This document shows, piece after piece, positions 45,585 to 57,784 of a stretch of 64,000 nt of DNA; the first letter of the stretch is position 1; every line of letters starts with the position of its first letter. The notes under the pieces are model-generated. The model did no database searches. It was not told where the DNA came from and saw only the letters and a program-made list of their open reading frames with translations. Location: contig QANT01007188.1 of the NCBI GenBank assembly GCA_003254885.1, forward strand, positions 1 to 64,000, written 5' to 3'. Made by a program: the position numbers and the translations under genes. Origin of the DNA: Purshia tridentata (lineage: Eukaryota > Streptophyta > Magnoliopsida > Rosales > Rosaceae).

Positions 45585-48500
45585 ATGTCTCTGAAAACGT
45601 CGGGTTCGGGCAGAAATTTGACATTGCCAATATCGGATCCTCCAAGGGACCAGCAGGAGAGAGAGAGGCTCGTCGGAGACTCCGGCGATGGTGAGAAGCT
45701 CTTCAGAGGATCCGCTATGTCCAGACGTGGAGCCTATGCTGCAATCTCCTACATGGCCTGTGCAGGTAAACAACACAACACACCCTCACCCTCTAATTTT
45801 GCTGCATTAGTAAAATGCTTTTGATTCCTAAAAATCAAATTTTTAAAAGTTTAAAAAATGGACAATCAGGTATCAAAATTTTGGAAGAAAATTTGAAGGT
45901 ATTATATGCATACCAACTTGGAAGAATGAATTGCTTGCTATTATAAAGTTGTTTATATTTTGCTTATGTTCTTGGCGTGTTTATTATGGGAATTTAGGTG
46001 TTATTTTATTGGTCAATTTAGCATACTCTGTGCTAGCTTGTTTATGAATTTGGGTTTTTTGCACTCTTGGGATTGGAATACCTTTTTACAATTTTATTAT
46101 TGGTCAGCTAGTTTAAATGTTCCCTTTTTGTTCTGTAGTGCTCTTGGTAATGTTCAACAAAGCAGCTCTCTCTTCTTATAAATTCCCAAGTGCAAATGTC
46201 ATCACACTTTTTCAGGTATATTCCCCTTTTCAGGCATCCACTATTGTCTTTGATTTTTTGGTCAGTAGTTTTGGCTACTGCCAGCTTTTTTGTGCCGTTC
46301 TTTTATGCAAAATTAAGGCACTCTATTCTGGAATTAAATTAAGTAGTGAATTTCGAAGAAGCTTCATCTTTTTTGTCATGACTTATAAGCTGGTTCACCA
46401 GCTTTTGGGTTCCCACTGGATAATCATTGTAAGATGGGCCTAACTGAGCTTGATTCTTGTTTTAGTTCTACAAAGCTAACTCAAACAGCCCAAAACTCAT
46501 GCACCCTCTTGGCATCCTGAATTTCTCCAATTTTACAAGGATTAATGAATAATGTGACATAGTTGATACAACATTGCCTCATCTCTTTTTTTCCTTTTTT
46601 TGGATTCTTCAGTGTTAATATATTTTTTTATACATAGTTATGTGCTCGCACAAAAAAAGCTGTTATAGGGTTTGCTTTGTGTGATTTTCATGTATAATGT
46701 CATTGTGTGCCCTGCATTTGGGCTAATGATAAAAAATTAAATATTTTCTTTATCTGGTTGCAACTGCAGATGATATGTTCATGTTGTTTTCTCTATGCTT
46801 TGCGACGATGGAAGATGATTTCTTTCACAGTTGGTGAAAGTCCAACCATTTCTGATAACAACGTTGCAACACTTGTACCATTAAGGACATTGAAGAAAAC
46901 ATTTCCTCTTGCAGGAGCCTATTTGCTGTACATGGTATACATCTCGTAATTTAATGATGAAAATGTTTTTTTGGTGGGTAACTTTTAATCAATAGTTCCG
47001 TAGTTATACTTGTTATTAATGTCTGCCTTTTTTTTTCCTCCTTGAAAGCTAGTCTCCATGGAGTCTGTTCGTGGAGTAAATGTTCCCATGTATACCACCC
47101 TCAGGAGGACTACAGTGGTATTTACTATGGTTATGGAGTATTTTTTGGCTGGGCAGAAATATACATCTCATATTGTTGGAAGGTAAATGTCCCTTTTATT
47201 TGTAATATATTCTGTATGCTGATGTTAATAATATATAGATCATCTGCTCTTCTAGATGTACATAAAGAATTACATGGTTTCGTTTTGATTGGATGAAAAT
47301 TATGAAAGCTGACTTATTGGCACTTTTCTTTATGCTCATGAATTGGTGCAGTGGAAAACTGTATACTAAGTTCATGAATGCAATATAAAAAATGGTTCTA
47401 GACACGCTCAAGCACACAGTTCTTTCCTAAAGGTTCTTAAATAAGGTCTTGTTTCTAAGCTGTTAAATTAGATATGGACAGGTGATAGTGGATGAGATGC
47501 ATCTCAATGTCTTTCAGTTGGTTAAAATTTTATCTAACAACTAATAAATATGATCGTATTTAAGGACCTTAGAGGAGAAATTGTGGATTATGAAAATTGA
47601 TACTATACCTCGACACTTGTTTTGTAATATTTTAGATTCTTAATCCAACCTAAAGATTTAGTGTTATATATGTACATTGTATCATTCCATACATGAGACA
47701 AAATATGAATGAGTAGGCAATGAAGTAATGCAATTGGATAATAGATACCTTGATTTTGGCCTCCTTAAGATGCTAGATGGGGTTCCTAGATGATTGGTAT
47801 AACCTGCAGTAATCATGCTGCAAGAATTGGAAGTTTGGAACTTGAACAGATGAAACCTGGATCTAGCTTTGTGTCTGACAGTCTGATGAGATCTCAAATC
47901 TTTTTCTTTTTCTTGTTGCAACTGTACGTGTTGTGTGCACTACTTTAAATATACAATTTCGTATATTGCAGAAAATCCTGAGTAGTAAAGTTTGCTACTG
48001 AAAATAGATGTGATTTATTTTACTTTATTGGCCATCTACCTGATTTTCTCATTTAACTGAAAATTTTAAGGTTGTTATCAGTGTCGGACTGATCATTCTT
48101 GGTGCATTTATTGCTGGAGCTCGGGATCTGTCATTTGATGCCTATGGCTATGCTGTTGTCTTCTTATCGAACATCACAACAGCAATATATCTTGCAACCA
48201 TAGCCCGCATTGGTAGTACTTTCACTTTTTAATCTTTCTGGGAAATCTTTCACTGCATTTACTCTTGACTAAGGTTTCTGAGATATTGACTGATAGTTTC
48301 TTTTTCTCAGGGAAATCCAGTGGTCTTAATAGCTTTGGCCTTATGTGGTGTAATGGTAAGATAAAAGATTCTGACTCAACTCATGCCCTTTGGATTTTTT
48401 TTTTCTTTTGTGCATAATTAGAAATTTTTGTTAATTGAATGCCACAAAGTGATATCGTTTCTTTATGATAGGATTCATATGTGGGCCGGTTTTGCTGTTT

Positions 48501-50174
48501 TTGACTTTTATTCGTGGTGACTTGAAGATGACAATTGATTTTCCTTATCTGCTATCTCCTGGTTTTCTGGTACTTTGTTCACCAACATAACTCTTCTCTA
48601 CTATAATTACATACTTAATGCTTCGAAAGTTGTCTTGAAGCTCCTTTAATGTTCCTTATCTGTATTTTCTGCATGGCCTTGTGTTTTGCTAGCTTATAAG
48701 CTATACTTCTTATTTTAAATATGCCATCTGCTCGTGCAGTTTATGCCCCATTTTCTGAATTCATGTTGAAAGGTGGTTTAGTTTACTGGTATTTTTCCAA
48801 TTTTGAAAAAAAAGTTGCTGTTAATGTCATTTACTTACAGTTTGGTTCATGGGTTTAATGAATGTGATATTATTCCATTGCAATATTTAAGGGCAGTTTG
48901 TTTTTAGTTGAACTTAAGACAAAGCTGCCTTGTTTCCTGTAGCAATTCATTGATTCTTTTTTTCCCCCAGCTGTCTATGTGGCATGCCTGAATTGGTGTT
49001 ATATATTATACTCGAAATATGAGAGAAGAGGGGTGTGTGGACCTGAGAATTATCGTCATTTTCTGCAGTTTAAGTTTCAAAACCATTCAGACTGAGTTTC
49101 AAAGCAAATATAAGTAGCATTTTACAACTTCACTATGGGATTTTTGACATCGCATAGATTCAACTGACACTAATCAGAGTCAAATATAGCGTGCCTATTT
49201 TGCTTTTGCAGTATACTTAAATACAACTCCCAAGTAACTCAGAGGGTTTCTGTTTGAGATGCATTGTTTTTTCCTTTTTTCCTCCTCTTTGTGGCAGGTT
49301 GTCTTGCTTTGCTCCTGTATACTGGCATTCTTCTTGAATTACAGTATATTCCTTAACACGACTATAAATTCAGCACTCACGCAAACAATTTGTGGCAACT
49401 TGAAGGTTTGTTTGCGCTAAATTTCTGTACCTCATAGATGCAATTTGAAAATGGAAAACAATTGAGATAGCCTTGTTATATCTTTAAATGGATCATTTGA
49501 TTGGGCTCTTTTACATCATAAATGCATCAAATAGATATGAAAACTACTTCAATTAAGAAAAGAATAAACGATTTGGTTTGTTTGACAAAAAAAAAATTTG
49601 ATTTGGTTTTTATAAAAGACACTAATTTTGAACAAATATTTTCTCTATTATTTAAAATTTTGAAGTTCTCGTGTTAACTTTCAAAGCCTGAAACTGGACA
49701 CAGTGAAGGTCTTGCTGACACAATTGATAATTTATCACATAATTAGCTACTTAATATACACAATAAATTATAGTAAGTTTATTCTAGCTAAGGCCACCTG
49801 TGTTTGTTTCCTTTCATAGTTATGCTTCTTTCTATTCATGCTCTTAACACTTTTTCTCTTTATTCATGCTCTTATGTTTTCTGGTTATTATGCTGCTATA
49901 GGATTTCTTTACCATTGGACTTGGCTGGGTACTATTTGGTGGCCTTCCATTTGATATTGTAAGTGTAAACCGTTCTCTATTCAAACTGTTCTTATCCCAA
50001 CAGTGCATCATGTTTAAAATTACTCTCTTTTTCTTTTTCAAAGAAATGCCTTTAAACTTCCCTTTTTTTTATTAGAAATTGATGCTTTTCTTTTTGTAGT
50101 TGAATGTAATTGGTCAATTTCTCGGTTTCCTTGGCTCTGGATTGTATGCCTACTGCAAGCTCATAGGAAAGTAA
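45585..50174 (+). CDS. UGNT1: Nucleotide-sugar transporter, UGNT1-like (UDP-GlcNAc/UDP-GalNAc transporter)
   Basis: Ten exons: 45585-45765, 46139-46215, 46770-46934, 47049-47182, 48082-48212, 48311-48355, 48472-48569, 49298-49405, 49902-49958 and 50100-50174. They give 356 residues, as expected. The protein is a multi-pass membrane transporter of the drug/metabolite superfamily (TPT/NST branch) with about ten helices. Family blocks seen: RRGAYAAISYMACA at the first helix, SVRGVNVPMYTTLRRTTVVF, LGAFIAGARDLSFD, KSSGLNSFGLMW and ALTQTICGNLKD near the C-terminus. The Arabidopsis counterpart At4g32272 moves UDP-GlcNAc and UDP-GalNAc into the Golgi for N-glycan maturation and lipid glycosylation; substrate here is by family. 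The fifth exon acceptor at 48080-48081 was chosen because it restores HIVGSVGLII, as in the family. No defect seen. Confidence 0.94.
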
Positions 50175-51244
50175 CATATTCAACGAATGGCTAGTGCTTT
50201 TTCAGTCGAAGATGATTAGCTGCTGCCCTTGAATTCCCCTCCAATTTTGATTCTGTGATTATGGGATTCTTGGAAGTGAGATGTGACACTGATAGATAGA
50301 GAGATTTATACTCAGTGGTTTTAACTATTACCCAGAAACAAGCACTGCTTCTTTCGCCGCGTATTTATTCTTCTACATGGGCAAGTGTTAGAAACAATGG
50401 TAGCAATTTAGTATTGGCAGCTGCTTGCTGATCTGATTTGTTCATGTTTGACATTGTATACGATGATTCTCTGTTCTAACCAATGTTTACAGTCACATAT
50501 GATCAAACGTGACCTCTTACATTGAATTATTTTGTATACAAGGAAAGATTTTTTATTTTTTTTCTCTTACATATAATTTTTACATTTAACAGGCGTTTCT
50601 GTAAAGAAAACATTAATTGATCCCAACTCTTCATATGAAGTAAGTGTCACATAGATCTTATATTTAAAAAGGAAAAAGCTTCCATGGATAGTATTTTACT
50701 TATTAAAAATAGAGGATGAATTGTTAGTTAGTAAGATACCAAAATGCCAGGGTCAATAACTAATGCACGGAAACTTTTCCTTATTTTTTAGGCTACAAAA
50801 CTAAATTGTTTTTTTTTTATAACCAAAATAGAGAGACCGTGGAAGGGCGCGGAACGACGGTTAAGTCAGTTACTGCTGCGAAGAGTCAAAAATCCCAACT
50901 GCCGTCTCCTATTCAAAAAAACCAAATCCGAAAACACCAAAGAAGAAAAAAGAGGGAAAGAAAATCTCCCTCTTTTCTCTCTATCTCTCTCTCTGGAATT
51001 GCCTCCGACACAAGCTCCGAAACAGCTCCCAAAAAGCTGAGGCAGGCCCGAAGCCGAAGCCCCAACATCACAATGCGTGTTGTTCTCTCGTAAGAATCTC
51101 GGGCTTTTCTCTCTATCTCTCTCTCTCCTCTGAATGTCCCTCTTCCTTTTGTATAAGGGCAATGATGGGTTGAGAGCGACTCTCGGATGAATACTGGATT
51201 TTGAGCTTTGAGCTGCAGCGAAACTAGAAGCGACAGCTTCAGCA
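50175..51244. other. Spacer between UGNT1-like and ubiquitin-like genes
   Basis: Holds the 3' untranslated region of the transporter and the promoter and leader of the next gene, the latter with CT-rich stretches around 50970-51130. Open frames on both strands here are products of that low-complexity leader. No other feature seen. Confidence 0.5.
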
Positions 51245-53928
51245 ATGTCGTATAGCGCGCTCAACATCCAGGATGACGATTTTGCCACTCGCCTCTCCCT
51301 CGAACGCCCTCGCCGCTCTCGTTCTATGCCCTTCCCTCCTCTGCTCCTCATCGAAAGCTTGTTCCGCAAGAGCTTCTCCTATTCTGCGCTTCCTCAGGAG
51401 CCCCTCAAGCTCTCCATTATCAAATTGGACGGCTCTAGCTTCGGTAATAATCGCTCTTATTTTTTCAATTTCTATGCTGCATTGCGTTCGATGGTTCTCA
51501 AATTGGCGCTGTTGTTTGGTTGCTGGGAAAATGTCCGAAAATTGGCCAAATTTTATTTTTTTTTGAGTTCAGATTTGTTTCAATATGAAACCCTTTGAAT
51601 GATTTAGAAATTTTCACCCCTGTTGTTGTGCTAATTGTTTCTGATTTTATTTCAAGGCATCTGTTTCTATCTCTATTTTTGTTCCTTTAATTTTATTTCT
51701 AGATGCTTGATTTTTAATCTCCAGTTTGGTTGCTGAGAAAATTGTGGAAATATAGGATGGAATGTGTTGTGGTTTGCTAGGATTTCTAGGTTTTCAGACC
51801 CCTCAATAATTGGAAGTTTCATATACTGGGTTTGTTAAACACGTGTTATTTCAATGGCAAAGACCAGGGATCTAATATTCTGGTAGATCGTCTCATCCAA
51901 TATTTGTTCATTCCATAATTGTTATCAATTTATAAAATGAAGGATTGATGTCTTATTTGATTTGATTTCCTTATTCTCTTAAATGTATATACAATTGTAC
52001 ATCTTACATGGTATTTACCAGACCGATAATACCTGTTCATCTGAACGCATCTCATACTAACTTCATATCGTTGATGCATTGCCATCCACTTGCATTATTC
52101 AATTGACTTTTCCTGCTGTCATGTATCAAAGCAGCAAGATTAATTCATGAACTAGGATTTTTTATTTATTTTTCCTTTCTTTCATTTTTCCTTTTTTTCC
52201 TTCTCTGTTTTTTTCCTCTGAGGACTTACTTGAACTAAAATGCTCACTTTTACAGATATTGAAGCTAAAAAGACAGCCACAGTTTTGGAACTGAAGCAGG
52301 CGGTTGAGGCCGTTTTCAGTCACATGCCACAGAAGGGACCAGGAAAAATTTCATGGTATGTTCAGAACTTCACACCATCAATTTTAATATTTTGGATTAA
52401 AAGACAAAAATTATAATACACAAAAGTTTATCTTTGTGTAGCACTCGATGTGAAATTCAGGATTTAGTCTTTGAAGTGGTTCATTTTCCATGAAAACTTT
52501 GCATATTATATAGTTCTTGAGTTGAGAAGTCCATTGCACAATCACTTAAATGATTTTATGTTTCATGTAGGCCACACGTGTGGGGGCATTTCTGCTTGTG
52601 TTATGCTGGTCAGAAGCTACTCATTGAAACTGATCATATTAGAGATTATGGCATCAAAGATAATGATCAGGTTTGTGCCAGGAGTTTTTAACAAATTAAT
52701 TTTTCACGCAGTTGGTTACTGCTATGCTGATGTCTGTTATTTATGGTGTTATAATATTGAATTTTGTTTTGAAGAGCTCCTTAGCTATAATCTTTCTTGT
52801 TCATCAAGCTACTCTCAATCTGTTGAATAACTCTAGCCATCTACTACTGAGTCTACCACTACTCAATCAGGTGCTATGGCCTGTCTGTAGCTTCACTGAT
52901 CCATCTACTACTGAGTCTCCCCAAATGATTTTGTTTAGCCTTTCGTGTGTGCTACAGTTATTTTTGTTTGACTTTCCTAAGGCACATTCTTTGTTGATGA
53001 ATGGCATAATTATCATCGTTATGAAGCTGATATTTTCTTCCAATCCTTTTTTTTTTTTTTTTTTTTTTTTAAGCCTTTCGTGTGTGCTACAGTTATTTTT
53101 GTTTGATTTTCCTAAGGCACATTCTTTGTTGATGAATGACATAATTATCATCGTTATGAAGCTGATCTTTTCTTCCAATCCTTTTTTTTTTTTTTTTTTT
53201 TTTTNCCTTTTTTTTTTTTTTTTGTCTATGTGAACTGGTGTTGTTTGTTATGTGAAGCTTCATTTTGTGCGGCATGTTTCAATCAGCTACATCCTGACAA
53301 AGAAGCGAACACGTAAGGGGTTCTCTTCAAGAAAACACATGATGTAAGGCTCTCTATTCCCATTTCTCTTTTATTGATATAATGACGAATGTTTTGGAAC
53401 AAAAACATGAAGCTTCAGTTCCCTACACAGATAGGGGCCATTGTTTCGTGGCTAGCTATATTGTGTATGGAGTTCATAGTTGATGCCCTGCTTCTTCACC
53501 ATGCCTCTGTAGTAGTCTTTTACTTTTCATTCATACTGTGTGCAATTCAATTGGATATATGCAGGTCGATACCAAGATCAATTAGTTTTGAAGATGAAGA
53601 ACACAGCGACGAAGAGGAGGGAAAGTTTAACAAAGAGGAGGAACAGAGTGTTGAGGAATACTACGATTCTGATGACATTGAGAATCCGAAGCTCCGGCAT
53701 AGTGATGATGAGTTTTCTATTGAACACAATGAGACCATCTCGCCTTCTTTCTTGGGAGAGTGGTTTCCGTACTCCAAGGTTGCAGATGTAGGCACACTTG
53801 GAAGAAGTTTAACTTGTACCCCGAACATAGCAACTGGGTTATTGGGTGGTCTTAGGAAGATTTTTGGGCTTTGCTTTGAAAAACGTGATAAACGCTGTTG
53901 TCGAAGGGATGCTTTGAGACTAGATTAG
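51245..53928 (+). CDS. Ubiquitin-like domain protein related to U11/U12 snRNP 25 kDa
   Basis: Five exons: 51245-51443, 52256-52355, 52571-52670, 53258-53343 and 53565-53928, giving 282 residues. The middle (about residues 55-145) is a ubiquitin-like fold: LKLSIIKLDGSSF, ATVLELKQAVEAVF, ISWPHVWGHFCLCYAGQKLL, IRDYGIKDNDQLHFVRHVS. The pattern ISW..VW...L..AG.KL....IRDYGI.N.D is that of U11/U12-25K (SNRNP25), a minor-spliceosome protein. The likely Arabidopsis counterpart At4g32270 is annotated only as ubiquitin-like, so a spliceosomal role is not established. The C-terminal half is acidic (EDEEHSDEEEG), then ends in a basic Cys-rich tail (FEKRDKRCCRRDAL). There is no C-terminal Gly-Gly, so it is not conjugated like ubiquitin. 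Intron 3 contains a tandem duplication. Confidence 0.88.
52937..53220. repeat. 135-bp tandem duplication with T-tracts in an intron
   Basis: Two near-identical copies start at 52937 and 53072, each ending in a long T-run. An N at 53205 sits in the second T-run. The intron (52671-53257) still has normal ends. Confidence 0.88.
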
Positions 53929-54089
53929 TGTTCATGAAATATGAATTTCTTTCCCTTGCCTAAATTAGTTAGAGGATCATATTTATAGATGAAGTGATAG
54001 GTCAAACAACTCATGAGAATTGAGAAGCTACATGTTAGAAGTTTTTCATTCCCAATACGCATCATGTATTTAGATGTAAAATAAAGTTA

Positions 54090-54237
54090 GGGTAATGCTA
54101 GATGTACTACATTTTGATATCATTTTGTGTACCATTTTTTCAATTTAAGTGAGATATATTTGTATTGATGAATCTCACTTCTATTAGAAAAGTGGTTGAC
54201 AAGATAGTACCAAAATATAGTATCCTTAGCATTTTTC
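54090..54237. mobile_element. Mutator-type MITE with 9-bp target duplication
   Basis: A 148-bp element flanked by the perfect 9-bp duplication ATAAAGTTA (54081-54089 and 54238-54246). Its two halves form a long imperfect inverted repeat: GGGTAATGCTAGATGTACTA on the left against GAAAAATGCTAAGGATACTA in reverse complement on the right. A 9-bp duplication and long terminal repeats are typical of Mutator-like elements. It lies between the ubiquitin-like gene's end and the ATP synthase gene. Confidence 0.85.
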
Positions 54238-54625
54238 ATAAAGTTATACCATGTATTGGGAATGTAAATGATTCATCTCCTTCAGGAAAGAGTAGTGTTT
54301 ATGATAGTGTATTAGAAATAACTATGTTTTTGTTGTGGTTATATTTTAATCCTCCTCCCCCAATAAAAGAGAAAATGATAGTGTATTAGATTGAAGGCAC
54401 TCACTACTCTGGGCCCTAGGACAAGAATTAAATGGCCCAATTAGAACCTCATCAATATGTGTGGCAAAGAATGAGATAGGAGGGATAATACTTAATAGTC
54501 CTCTTGCAAAATCACCCACCCATCACAACCCCTCAAATCCCAAACCCGATATCCTACTCACTACTCACTCTTTGAGTGACAGAGAAGACACAGAAACACC
54601 ATTAGAGGCTAGAGCATTGGCAGGC

Positions 54626-55243
54626 ATGGCCAACGTGATCATGGCCTCCTCCAAAGTAGTACCCATCTCCTCTCCCAGCATTCCCAAACCCAGAATTGTC
54701 CCACTCCAAATCCCCATCCCCAAAATCCCAAAACTCACGAAACCCCAACTCATCTCCCTCGTGGCGGCCAGCTCGCTCTCCTGGGCCCCAGTGTCCCTGG
54801 CGGCGGAGATCGAGAAGGCGGCGCTCTTCGACTTCGACCTGACCCTCCCCATTCAGGCGGTGCAGTTCCTGCTGCTGATGGTGGCCCTGGACAAGATCTA
54901 CTACAGCCCTCTGGGCAAGTTCATGGACGAGCGCGACGCCGACATTAGGGAGAAGCTGGGCAGCGTGAAGGACACGTCAGAGGAGGTGAAGCAGCTGGAG
55001 CAGCAGGGCCTGGCAGTGATGCGGGCGGCGAGGGCGGAGATATCGGCGGCGCTGACGAAGATGAAGAAGGAGACGCAGGCGGAGGTGGAGGAGAAGCTGG
55101 CGGAGGGGAGGAAGAAGGTGGAGGCGGAGCTGCAGGAGGCTTTGGCCAAGCTGGAGGAGCAGAAGGAGGAGACCATGAAGGCCCTTGACTCTCAGATTGC
55201 TAATCTCAGTGACCAGATTGTGAAGAAAGTCCTTCCTCTCTAA
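54626..55243 (+). CDS. ATPG: ATP synthase subunit b', chloroplastic (CFo subunit II)
   Basis: Intronless frame of 205 residues. The nuclear-encoded b' subunit forms, with plastid-encoded b, the peripheral stalk linking CFo to CF1 on the thylakoid membrane. Residues 1-60 are a bipartite targeting sequence: a Ser/Pro/Lys-rich stromal transit part and a hydrophobic lumen-type signal ending in SLAA. The mature protein starts near [15 protein letters not shown], has one membrane helix (about 74-93) and then a long charged coiled coil ending in VKKVLPL. The frame is open upstream, but [10 protein letters not shown] is the first ATG giving a normal transit peptide and matches the family start. Counterpart of At4g32260 (PDE334), needed for photosynthesis. 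Third positions are rich in G and C. Confidence 0.95.
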   Translation: MANVIMASSKVVPISSPSIPKPRIVPLQIPIPKIPKLTKPQLISLVAASSLSWAPVSLAAEIEKAALFDFDLTLPIQAVQFLLLMVALDKIYYSPLGKFMDERDADIREKLGSVKDTSEEVKQLEQQGLAVMRAARAEISAALTKMKKETQAEVEEKLAEGRKKVEAELQEALAKLEEQKEETMKALDSQIANLSDQIVKKVLPL

Positions 55244-56005
55244 CTCATTTTATGTAATATTTTCTCTGTGTTTGAGAATATGTGGGATTTGCAATTGCAT
55301 CCATGATCCACTCCATACGTGCATCTTTGTAATAACATATAGCTTCTACTTTGAATCTTAACCTACGAGTAAATTGTCTCAACTTCAATTGTATAATTCA
55401 TACGAGTAAAGCATGGTGAGCCATGGCAGCAGCAGCAGCAGCGGAGGTGTTGATTCTCCTGCAGTTCATTTTTGGTTCACAGGTTTAAAAGAAATGTTGT
55501 ACGTTGGGCTTTGGGCTTTGGTCCAAAGTTGTTACTCATTTGGCCCAAAGTTGACTATGGATATCATCATTATTGCGGCCCAGAGAATGAGGGCCTCCAT
55601 TTGAGATTGATACAATTTCTCTTTTTTAAGCAAATTATAATTAGTAAGCAAAAGAAGAAGAATAGGAATGTAATACTCTCTCTTTAAATAAGGATTAAGG
55701 AAGGTAACATTATTGTCACCACCAAAAACTTCCAATTCTCTCATACTAACTTATCTATCACCTTCGATAAAAAACAGAAATAAAAACCTTATCTATCACC
55801 ACTAAATGCAAATAAATAAGTAGATAGAACTCACCCATCACCACCGTTGATAATAAAGCAAGTCACATAAATGTTTAGGCGACTGCCAACATCATTTCTC
55901 ATAAACAATTTAATATGAATATTAAGGTTATTCTACAATACGAGAGTTATTCATTCATACTTTTCTCACACATATAAATATATTATAAATATTTATATTA
56001 GGAAG

Positions 56006-56207
56006 TTCTAAATCACCCTTTAAAGATCATCTATGCACAAAATTAACTAAAACAAAAATATTTTAATCATCAAATTGTTATCAAATAACTAACGGTGAAT
56101 CTAACTATTACTAAAACTGTCTATTTATTTGATAACAATTAGGTGACTAAATTATATACAATTCTTTCAAATTTTTGCAGAGATGATCTTTAAAGAGTGA
56201 TTTAAAA
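56006..56207. mobile_element. Foldback MITE of about 200 bp
   Basis: Two arms of about 85 bp are reverse complements: TCTAAATCACCCTTTAAAGA on the left against TTTAAATCACTCTTTAAAGA from the right, and AATTGTTATCAAATAA near the centre of both. The loop is about 30 bp. The whole element can fold into one hairpin. Target duplication not clear. Confidence 0.7.
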
Positions 56208-56809
56208 ATAAATGGTTTCGATTGTAAGACTACACAATCAAATGAACAAGAAAAGAAAGAAAGACACAAAATGATGGCAAAAGGAGAATGCACATAGCAT
56301 TACTCATGCGTCATTATATGAATCAATGTTTTATTCGTTGTGAGACAAAGAACCTAATAACAAAGATACATCATCAAATTTGAGATCCCTAACACATACA
56401 TATACATTTTAATACAACAACTTAAAAGCACTAAATTATAATTTGTTTATGATATAGACATTATATCTTATACTAAAACAAATATTATATTGTATACGTT
56501 CATATTCAATAGTGAGAAAATCTGTATCCTAATAGTAAACAAGTGAAATCATTTAAATTTAAAAGTTAATAATATGTTTGTAATTCACACCCGATCAATA
56601 ATTGTTATTTAAACTCCTCGGTCTTCCTTCCCAAATTGGAGATTGAAGATTGAAGAAGTTAAATTGCTTGGCGTGCACACTTCTTGTGAAGTTGTGAAGT
56701 TGTGAGGGACAAAATGGTAATTTGACATACACAAAAGGCATATTAAAATAGTTTCCGATTTCAGAGGGCCCAGCTTCCCCGATACCGGCCAACAAGGAGG
56801 AGGTTGCTG

Positions 56810-57776
56810 TATATACCCATTCCATTATTACTCTCTCTCATTCTAAAGCCCCTTTTGCAACTCTCTCTGAAACTCGCGCGAGTTCATCAATATATTCTCA
56901 GTATCAGAACTATCAGTGAGTATTATTTTCCTCTGAAAATGCTTCTGATCCTTTTATGTATCTATTAGTTTTTATAGTTTTTAAGTCTGTTTGTTGCTTG
57001 AAAGTCTTTGCTATACCTTGTCTGTATAGTATTTCGTAGAATGATCAAATGGGTATATATCCCATTTAGCTTTTCTTTTAATGGTTACCAAAAAGTAACG
57101 AAAAAGTTGAAGAATATTTCCATTTTCTCAGCAACCAAACGGACCTTGGTGATTTTATGTACCCTTTATTTGGTTTCTGGGAAAATTAAAGAATCTGAAG
57201 GGAGAGGAAGTGTTGAATATTGTTTTGATGCCTTTAAATCATAAATAAAGGAAGACAGTTTGTTTTATAATCAGTTTGAAGTGTGAGGATTGAGCTCTCT
57301 GGGTTTTCTAGTTACGAAAGCTCTAATATAACGTCTGTGATCATATGTTTTATGCATTCCAGTTTCCTTGATTTGTTCAGTAGTTGGAATGCTTTTCATG
57401 TGCAATTATTGCATATAAGGTACAATTGTGACACTGTGTATGAAAGTGTTTCAGTCACCTTTTGGTAAGGTTACTTGACATTTTTAGTATTCAGTTATAG
57501 TCCTTTTAAGCATGAGTCCAGATTTAAGCTAAATGAAGAAAGAAGGGGAGAGAGTGTGGGGACCCAAAATAATTTGATTTACATACCCTAAAAGAACATA
57601 TCTGAGTGTGTTACTTTGCCCTTGGTTCGGTGGCATAACTCTGCGGACAAATACTCCCCAACTATCTTGCAATGAGAAGTTGTTTTTGTGCATTTAAATG
57701 ATTTTGATTAAATTGTTTTTTTTTTAATGATGACTTCTATCGGAAATGTTTCAATGACCAATTCAATTCACTTCAG
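56810..57776 (+). promoter_or_regulatory. TATA box and probable 5' leader intron of the KOC1-like gene
   Basis: TATATA at 56810-56815 is followed by about 100 bp of leader. A strong donor GTGAGT at 56916 and an acceptor CTTCAG ending at 57776, 8 nt before the ATG, bracket an 861-bp T-rich intron. Leader introns often raise expression in plants. Inferred from splice signals only. Confidence 0.5.
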
Positions 57777-57784
57777 ATCGAGGA

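Larger units (their letters stand above)
55244..57784. other. Spacer, promoter and leader of the KOC1-like gene
   Basis: No protein gene recognised. It contains a foldback element (56006-56207), a TATATA at 56810-56815 and a probable leader intron before the KOC1-like ATG. The GCA-repeat frame at 55413 is a simple repeat. Confidence 0.5.

Noticed and set aside
50866-51369. 167-codon minus-strand frame opposite the ubiquitin-like gene start
   Set aside because: Made of Arg/Glu/Ser text from the CT-rich leader of the plus-strand gene; no domain.
54461-54625. Upstream extension of the ATP synthase b' frame
   Set aside because: It begins at a non-ATG codon and would add 55 residues that spoil the transit peptide; the ATG at 54626 fits the family.
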